Assembly (NCBI GenBank): GCA_938004375.1
Contig: CALKWH010000275.1
Location: 1-10,460, forward strand
DNA: 10,460 nt
Source of the DNA: an uncultured Pseudomonadota bacterium
GTDB taxonomy: Bacteria; Myxococcota_A; Polyangia; HGW-17
Direction of reading: 5' to 3'
This document shows, one piece after another, positions 6,434 to 10,460 of this stretch (positions are counted from its first letter, which is position 1; every line of letters begins with the position of its first letter). Below the pieces are notes generated by a model. It made no database searches. It was not told the DNA's origin and saw only the letters and a program-made list of their open reading frames with translations. Position numbers and translations under genes: made by a program.

Positions 6434-7183
6434 CTACGGGCGGTTCTGCAGCGCCAGCAGCACGCCCGAGACGATCAGCAGCAGGCTGGTGAGCCGGCGG
6501 AAGGCGGCCTCGGAGACGCGGTCGTGCAGCGCCATGCCCAGGCGGGCGCCGGCGTAGGAGACGGGCAGCAGCGCGAGCACCCACCACAGGGACCGCGCCG
6601 AGTACAGGCCCAGCCCGGCGTACATGGGGATCTTCACGCAGGTCATGCACAGCCAGATGCCGATGAGCGCGGCGCGGAAGTGCTCCTTGGTGAGGCGCAG
6701 GGACTTGAAGTACAGGATCAGCGGCGGCCCGGCGACGCCGAACAGCCCGCCCAGGATGCCGCCGGCGGACGCCGCCGCGAAGAGGTGCCAGCGCTTCGTG
6801 AAGGTGAACGAGAGGCGCTCCTCGACGAGCAGGTAGTACGTCCCCAGCGCGACGATCAAGAGCCCCAGCCCGAACGCGAGCCAGCGCGGATCCACCGTGC
6901 CCAACCACCACGCGCCCAAGGCCAGCGTGGGAAGCGCGGCGGCCAGCACCAGGCCCGTGCGCCGCCAGTCCTGCAGGCGCCGGGAATGCCAGGTGACGGT
7001 CACCTCGGTGGGCAGGCACAGCAGCAGGAACAGCGGCACGAAGAACTTCAGGTCGCCGAAGGCCAGCGCGAACAGCGACACCGACACCATCCCCGAGCCA
7101 AAGCCGGCCAGCGCGTACACGATCTGCCCGAGCGCGACGATGGCGGCGACGAGGAGGAATTCTTCGACGGAGGCGAACGGCAT
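6434..7183 (-). CDS. TauE/SafE family permease (sulfite-exporter-like)
   Basis: The 249-residue protein is strongly hydrophobic, with about eight predicted helices in two halves. Each half opens with a glycine-rich helix typical of TauE/SafE (former DUF81): ALAGFGSGMVSVSLF (25-38) and GGILGGLFGVAGPPLIL (141-157), the second with the conserved GPP. Family members export organosulfonates, sulfite or sulfoacetate, or are uncharacterised. The substrate cannot be read from the sequence, and no sulfur-metabolism neighbour is present. The ATG at 7181-7183 gives a normal family N-terminus but lacks a convincing Shine-Dalgarno. A TATAAC (7191-7196, minus strand) ends 7 nt before the ATG, which would fit a leaderless mRNA. 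It lies 237 bp downstream of the CBS-cupin gene with the nonamer array between them, so it is probably its own transcription unit. Confidence 0.88.
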   Translation of the reverse strand: MPFASVEEFLLVAAIVALGQIVYALAGFGSGMVSVSLFALAFGDLKFFVPLFLLLCLPTEVTVTWHSRRLQDWRRTGLVLAAALPTLALGAWWLGTVDPRWLAFGLGLLIVALGTYYLLVEERLSFTFTKRWHLFAAASAGGILGGLFGVAGPPLILYFKSLRLTKEHFRAALIGIWLCMTCVKIPMYAGLGLYSARSLWWVLALLPVSYAGARLGMALHDRVSEAAFRRLTSLLLIVSGVLLALQNRP

Positions 7184-7190
7184 GCGCCGG

Positions 7191-7196
7191 GTTATA
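7191..7196 (-). promoter_or_regulatory. Possible -10 box for a leaderless permease mRNA
   Basis: TATAAC on the minus strand ends 7 nt before the permease ATG, so transcription would begin at or near the start codon. The matching -35 (CTTCAA or TTCAAA, 15-16 nt upstream) is poor. Confidence 0.3.
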
Positions 7197-7237
7197 TCAC
7201 AGTTCGTCAGGTTTGAAGCTGAGGTTGGGCAGCTCAG

Positions 7238-7410
7238 GTCCGTCGGGTCCGACGGCCGGGGTCTGACGAGTCTGACGGGTCTGACAAGTCCGACGAGTCC
7301 GACGGCCGGGGTCCGACGGGTCCGACAAGTCCGACAAGTCCGACGGGTCCGACAAGTCCGACAAGTCCGACGGGTCCGAGATGCTTTCCCGGCTTTCCCG
7401 GCTTTCCCCG
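7238..7410. repeat. GTCYGACNN nonamer array with a CTTTCCCGG tail
   Basis: Fifteen 9-bp units of the form GTC(C/T)GACNN run in phase from 7238 to 7382. They are broken twice by the same 5-bp insert CCGGG (7256-7260 and 7306-7310). The last part shows a higher-order 27-bp unit with endings GG, AA, AA, present twice (7311-7337 and 7338-7364) before a final GG unit. Three units of CTTTCCCGG or CTTTCCCCG follow at 7384-7410. Each nonamer has a near-palindrome core GTC-C-GAC. The array begins 11 bp after the CBS-cupin stop and ends about 55 bp before the permease start. Long open frames across it (Ser-Asp-Leu or Val-Arg-Arg type) reflect a period divisible by three and are not genes. Confidence 0.88.
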
Positions 7411-7420
7411 ACCGCAGCGG

Positions 7421-8233
7421 TCACACCTGGTCGCGGTGGTACCTGTCCGAGAGGCGGACGATGTCGTCCTCACCGAAGTAGTCGCCGGCCTGGACCTCGA
7501 CGAGGATCAGCGCCTCGGTGGGATGGGTGTTGCGGATCCAGTGGACGGCCTCGCAGGGGATGTGCACGGTGAAGCCGCGGCGCACGGTGTAGCGGTCGTG
7601 GTCGAGGCGGAAGCTCCCCTCGCCCCGCACCACGGTCCAGTACTCCTCGCGGCGGAAGTGCTTCTGCAGGCTGAGCTCCTGGCCGGGGGCGACCGAGAGG
7701 ATCTTGGCCTGGGTGAAGGCGGTCGTGAGCAGGCTGCGGTAGAAGCCCCACGGGCGGGTCACCGCGTCGGGGCGGCGGGGGTCGGCCGCCAGCGTGGAGA
7801 AGTCCCGGCGTGGGTCCCAGGGGAGGTCCTCGGCCAGCAGTTGGTGCAGCGCTTCCCGGGTGAAGGCGTTGACCACGCGGTCGCGGTCGTCGAGCACGGG
7901 GATAAGAAAGCCCGGAGCGGCCAGGGCGGTCGAGACGACCTGGGCGAACGGAGTGTCCAGGGTGACGGCGGCGTCGCAGGTGAGCCCGAGGGCGGTGAGC
8001 GGGGTCTCAAGCGAGCGCGTCCGCAACAGGGCGGCGCGGACCGTCGCATCGTCGAGGACGCCCTCGAGGCGGCCGGCCGCGTCCACGACGACGAGGGACT
8101 TCGCCGGGGTCTGGTCCAGGCGTGCGAGGGCCTCGTAAAGGGTCGCCCCCATGGGGATCAGCAGGGGGGCGATCGCCGGCGAGACGGGCTCGCGGACGAC
8201 TTGGCCTGACAACCTGCGGATGGACTCGACCAT
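7421..8233 (-). CDS. CBS-domain pair fused to a type II phosphomannose isomerase-like cupin
   Basis: The 270-residue protein has two parts. Residues about 20-135 look like a CBS pair (for example TLYEALARLD..AKSLVVVDAAGRLEGVLDD and PVLDDRDRVVNAFTREAL), a module that usually binds adenine nucleotides. Residues about 158-268 match the C-terminal cupin of ManC-type enzymes: RPWGFYRSL, PGQELSLQKHFRREEYW, VVRGEGSF, then IP..AVHWIRN and EVQAGDYFGEDDIVRLSDRYHR. Likely metal ligands are Gln190, His192, Glu197 and His231. The guanylyltransferase half normally found before this cupin is absent and the CBS pair stands in its place. Mannose-6-phosphate isomerase activity is plausible, but a sensor or regulatory role is equally possible. 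The ATG at 8231-8233 has GAGGA 4 nt upstream. A sigma-54 promoter precedes it. Confidence 0.88.
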   Translation of the reverse strand: MVESIRRLSGQVVREPVSPAIAPLLIPMGATLYEALARLDQTPAKSLVVVDAAGRLEGVLDDATVRAALLRTRSLETPLTALGLTCDAAVTLDTPFAQVVSTALAAPGFLIPVLDDRDRVVNAFTREALHQLLAEDLPWDPRRDFSTLAADPRRPDAVTRPWGFYRSLLTTAFTQAKILSVAPGQELSLQKHFRREEYWTVVRGEGSFRLDHDRYTVRRGFTVHIPCEAVHWIRNTHPTEALILVEVQAGDYFGEDDIVRLSDRYHRDQV

Positions 8234-8280
8234 GGGTTCCTCGGGGGAGCGGCGACGGGGCCGGCTCCCGCGCCCTTGGG

Positions 8281-8296
8281 TGCAAGGAGCGTGCCA
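8281..8296 (-). promoter_or_regulatory. Sigma-54 (RpoN) promoter of the CBS-cupin gene
   Basis: The minus strand reads TGGCACGCTCCTTGCA, matching the -24/-12 consensus TGGCAC-N5-TTGCA at every specified base. GG and GC are separated by exactly 10 nt. Predicted transcription starts near 8270, giving a leader of about 37 nt before the ATG at 8233. Sigma-54 promoters need an enhancer-binding ATPase, usually bound 80-200 bp upstream, which would fall around 8350-8470 here. Confidence 0.8.
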
Positions 8297-8361
8297 GCCT
8301 GGAGGATGTGCAAAGAAAGTCGCGGCCGTTTCGGTTTTCCAACGAAAAGCGACCTCGGGGA

Positions 8362-8384
8362 TTCGATTTTGGTGTGAAATCGAA
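8362..8384. promoter_or_regulatory. Perfect 8-bp inverted repeat, candidate operator or enhancer
   Basis: TTCGATTT (8362-8369) and AAATCGAA (8377-8384) are exact reverse complements separated by 7 bp. The site is about 90-115 bp upstream of the predicted sigma-54 start and just upstream of the -35 zone for the plus-strand TATAAT. One dimeric regulator could therefore serve both genes. The arms also resemble the GATTTC hexamers near glgP, so a repeat-derived origin cannot be excluded. Confidence 0.45.
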
Positions 8385-8409
8385 ATACACTGTGGCAGTG
8401 GGCAACATA

Positions 8410-8415
8410 TATAAT
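8410..8415 (+). promoter_or_regulatory. Consensus -10 box for the membrane protein / kinase operon
   Basis: TATAAT matches the housekeeping -10 exactly and lies in a locally AT-rich patch 78 bp before the ATG. No good -35 is found 16-18 bp upstream (TACACT or ACACTG), so an activator may be needed. The expected leader is about 70 nt. Confidence 0.5.
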
Positions 8416-8482
8416 GGCCGCGGCCGCTTTCCGGTCTTGAATCCGGTATTTATTGACGGTACAGTCGGAACCCGTGCCGTAC

Positions 8483-8489
8483 AGGAGGT
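8483..8489 (+). promoter_or_regulatory. Strong ribosome binding site deciding the membrane-protein start
   Basis: AGGAGGT lies 4 nt before the ATG at 8494. It fixes that start even though the frame stays open back to 8122, through the divergent promoters and into the opposite gene. Confidence 0.8.
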
Positions 8490-8493
8490 CCCC

Positions 8494-9408
8494 ATGAACG
8501 CGCCCCTCAAGAAGGAACCCGCCCCGACCCCGAAGGCCTTCGAGCTCCGCACCGAGAGCGACGTGCGGGCCTTCGCGAGCCTGATCCTGGACAAGAACAG
8601 CCGCGTGCTCCACGTGGGCAAGCCCTTCGGGGACGTGGTCGAGGTCCAGTGCGACCTGGGTCGCCTGCGCGGGGCCGGGGAATTGGCCCCCGAGCGCACG
8701 TTCTCGCTGTTCTTCCCGCTCACCGGGAGCGCGGCCTCCAGTTTCCGCGAGCGGCTGCTCAAGAAGCTGCTCAACGGCAAGGGGGAGAAGGAGCTCACCA
8801 AGCTCGAGCCGTGGGAGACCTTCCGCGAGGAGAGCGACCTGAGCGAGGACTTCGGGCTCTCGGGTCCCCTCGAGGCTGGGAACCTGACTCTCTACGTGTT
8901 CACCACCGAGCCCCGCAGCGAGGGCGTGCAGGCGGCCTTCGCCGAATTGCGCGAGAACCTGAAGAAGGGCGTGCGCGTCCAGGACTGGTGGGATCAGGCC
9001 GAGCGCCTGCGGCCGACCTGGCTCGGGCCGGGGCCGGTGGCCGGGTTGCTGGCGCTGGGCGCCCTGATCCTGGGGCTCATGCACGGCAAGGACAACGTCT
9101 ACAACTTCGGCCTGGCCGCGGGCTCGGGCATCCCCAACCTGGTGATGGCGGGCTTCTTCCTCACCCAGGCGGTGCTCGCCCTGTTCCGGCGAGTCGCGGT
9201 CACCTACGCCTTTCTGGCCATCACCCTCGCGGCCTCGATCGCCCAGGGCCTGCTCGGCGTGATCTTCGGGCAGAAGTTCGGCTGGGCATTCTCGTCCTGG
9301 CTCATCGCGCTTTTGACCATGTTCCTGCTCGTCTGGATCCCTGCGCGCGGCCAGGACTTCCACTTGTTCTCCATGCGCGAGTTCTGGCGCAAGATCACCT
9401 TCCGGTAG
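8494..9408 (+). CDS. Unrecognised protein with soluble N-terminal half and four C-terminal membrane helices
   Basis: I do not recognise this 304-residue protein. Residues 1-175 are soluble-looking and charged, with a Pro/Lys-rich start and a mixed alpha/beta pattern (RVLHVGKPFGDVVEVQCDL; LTLYVFTTEP). A basic stretch KKLLNGKGEKELTK lies around 90-103. Residues about 180-197, 213-231, 234-256 and 263-282 form four hydrophobic helices, followed by a short tail rich in Arg, Lys and aromatics. There is no signal peptide. The start is fixed by AGGAGGT 4 nt upstream. The kinase gene follows 33 bp after the TAG, so the two are probably one operon, and the protein may be a partner or substrate of the kinase; that link is positional only. 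The frame is intact and codon use matches the neighbours. Confidence 0.8.
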   Translation: MNAPLKKEPAPTPKAFELRTESDVRAFASLILDKNSRVLHVGKPFGDVVEVQCDLGRLRGAGELAPERTFSLFFPLTGSAASSFRERLLKKLLNGKGEKELTKLEPWETFREESDLSEDFGLSGPLEAGNLTLYVFTTEPRSEGVQAAFAELRENLKKGVRVQDWWDQAERLRPTWLGPGPVAGLLALGALILGLMHGKDNVYNFGLAAGSGIPNLVMAGFFLTQAVLALFRRVAVTYAFLAITLAASIAQGLLGVIFGQKFGWAFSSWLIALLTMFLLVWIPARGQDFHLFSMREFWRKITFR

Positions 9409-9441
9409 GCGCCGCCCCGCAGGAGGAGCCATTTCCCCACC

Positions 9442-10387
9442 ATGGACGAGCGAGATCCCCTGATCGGACAGACCCTGGGCAACTACCGCGTGGAGCGGCT
9501 GCTGGGCGCCGGCGCCATGGGGCAGGTGTACCTGGGGATCCACCCGAAGATCGACCGCCAGGTCGCGATCAAGGTGCTCAACCACAGCCTGAGCGCCGAC
9601 CCCGCCATGGTGGAGCGGTTCCTCGCCGAGGCCCGCGCCGTGAACCACATCGACCACCCGAACATCGTGCAGGTGTTCGACTTCGGCACGGTCCCGGACG
9701 GGCGCCCTTACCTGGTCATGGAGTTCCTGACCGGCGAGGACGTGAAGCAGCTCATGGCGCGCCGCGGCCCGCTGCCCCCCGACGAGGTCCTGATCCTGGT
9801 GCGCCAGATCGCCGCCGGCCTCGACGCCGCCCACGAGGCGGGCATCGTCCACCGGGACCTCAAGCCCGAGAACGTGTTCGTGCAGCGCGCCAAGCACGGC
9901 CTGTCGGTGAAGTTGGTCGACTTCGGCATCGCCAAGGTCCTCGAGCCCGGCCTGCGCGGCGGAGGCCAGACCTCGACCGGCGTCATCATGGGCACGCCGG
10001 CCTACATGAGCCCCGAGCAGGCCATGGGTCATACCGCCGAGATCGGCCCGGCCTCGGATGTCTACTCCCTGACCGTGATGGTGTACCAGATGCTCTCGGG
10101 CCGCCTCCCGTTCGAGGGCGACTTCGTGCCCCAGATCCTGGTCAAGCACGTCTCCGAGCCGCCCACTCCCATCACGCGCTACCTGCCGTCGCTCCCGGAT
10201 CCCGTGTGGCAGGCGCTGGTGCACGGCCTGGCCAAGGAGGCCCCGGCGCGCCCGGCCACGGCGGGGGACTTTTACCAAGAGCTCGCCACGGCGGTGCGCG
10301 CCGGTACCTTGAACGAGTTTTCCACGGACGCCACGCTGATGGCGGACGGATCCCGACCGGCCGACGGATCCCGGACAGCAGCGACCG
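9442..10387 (+). CDS. Hanks-type Ser/Thr protein kinase (PknB-like), 3' end missing
   Basis: Residues about 15-281 form a complete kinase domain: glycine-rich loop GAGAMGQVY (22-30), ATP-anchoring Lys44 in VAIK, helix-C Glu63, catalytic HRDLKPEN (137-144, Asp139), DFG (160-162), activation-loop end GTPAYMSPEQ (184-193) and Asp206 in SDVYSL. All catalytic residues are present, so it should phosphorylate Ser/Thr in the cytoplasm. Residues from about 285 begin a low-complexity linker (ADGSRPADGSR). Real sequence ends within codon 316, where adapter starts; the apparent last eleven residues EIGRASWRERE are adapter translation. Family members often continue into a membrane helix, TPR or sensor region, which is lost here. 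AGGAGGAG (9421-9428) is 13 nt from the ATG, longer than ideal, but no in-frame alternative start is closer. Confidence 0.93.
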
Positions 10388-10460
10388 AGATCGGAAGAGC
10401 GTCGTGGAGGGAAAGAGAGTAGATCTCGGTGGTCGCCGGATCATTAAAAACAAAAACATA
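10388..10460 (+). other. Untrimmed Illumina P5 adapter (reverse complement) and flow-cell poly-A (artefact)
   Basis: Starting with AGATCGGAAGAGCGTCGTG, bases 10388-10445 match the reverse complement of the Illumina universal P5 adapter over 58 positions with three substitutions. They are followed by an A-rich tail (10446-10460) like the complement of the flow-cell poly-T linker. The biological insert ends at 10387. Confidence 0.97.

Larger units (their letters stand above)
8234..8493. promoter_or_regulatory. Divergent control region between the CBS-cupin and membrane-protein genes
   Basis: This 260-bp gene-free region separates divergent starts. Reading from the CBS-cupin side it holds a sigma-54 promoter (8281-8296), a perfect inverted repeat (8362-8384), a TATAAT (8410-8415) and the AGGAGGT site of the plus-strand gene (8483-8489). 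The 8330-8415 portion is clearly more AT-rich than the flanking genes. Confidence 0.7.

Noticed and set aside
7410..7422. Palindrome GACCGC-A-GCGGTC as a terminator of the CBS-cupin gene
   Set aside because: It overlaps the stop codon, leaves a loop too small for the full stem, and has no U tract after it.
7197..7481. Open frames through the nonamer array giving Ser-Asp-Leu or Val-Arg-Arg repeats
   Set aside because: A 9-bp period keeps several frames open on both strands; there is no start signal or flanking domain, and they overlap the CBS-cupin 3' end.
8158..10278. 706-codon minus-strand open frame
   Set aside because: It is antisense to the membrane protein and kinase, both of which have clear motifs or a strong ribosome site, and it crosses the divergent promoters.

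Overview
The window looks like one contig, or one long fragment, from a GC-rich, probably deltaproteobacterial or Myxococcota-like bacterium. It is still capped by Illumina library sequence at both ends: P7 adapter and index to base 111, and reverse-complement P5 adapter from base 10388. Only bases 112-10387 are biological. The taxonomic guess rests on gene style: a lipoprotein combining a six-copy Cys-rich repeat of the DUF4215 (myxobacterial) type with RCC1 repeats, a second Cys-rich lipoprotein, a Hanks-type Ser/Thr kinase, and a textbook sigma-54 promoter.

Layout. From the left, on the minus strand, are a truncated lipoprotein gene (112-1739) and a full-length glycogen phosphorylase gene, glgP (1915-4395). 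Divergent from glgP, on the plus strand, are a 65-aa DUF6485 Cys-rich protein (4568-4765) and a 166-aa Cys-rich lipoprotein (4777-5277) 11 bp behind it. A 370-bp gene-free stretch (5278-5647) holds strand-biased hairpins and an inverted hexamer array. Then, on the minus strand, come a hemolysin III/PAQR-like membrane protein (5648-6298), a TauE/SafE-type permease (6434-7183) and a CBS-pair/phosphomannose-isomerase-cupin fusion (7421-8233). A divergent control region (8234-8493) carries a sigma-54 promoter facing the fusion gene, a perfect inverted repeat, and a TATAAT box facing the other way. The plus strand then encodes an unrecognised four-helix membrane protein (8494-9408) and, 33 bp on, a Ser/Thr protein kinase (9442-10387, cut by the adapter); these two are probably one operon.

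How it fits together. I see no single pathway. GlgP handles storage glucan. The two plus-strand pairs look like short operons. The fusion gene has its own sigma-54-controlled promoter and may use a regulator bound at the inverted repeat. The most unusual non-coding feature is a set of three short-period tandem arrays (periods 6, 6 and 9 bp) at 1827-1916, 5478-5570 and 7238-7410. Each lies at or just after a stop codon. Two share a GATNNN hexamer theme, and one is arranged as a 25-bp perfect inverted repeat.
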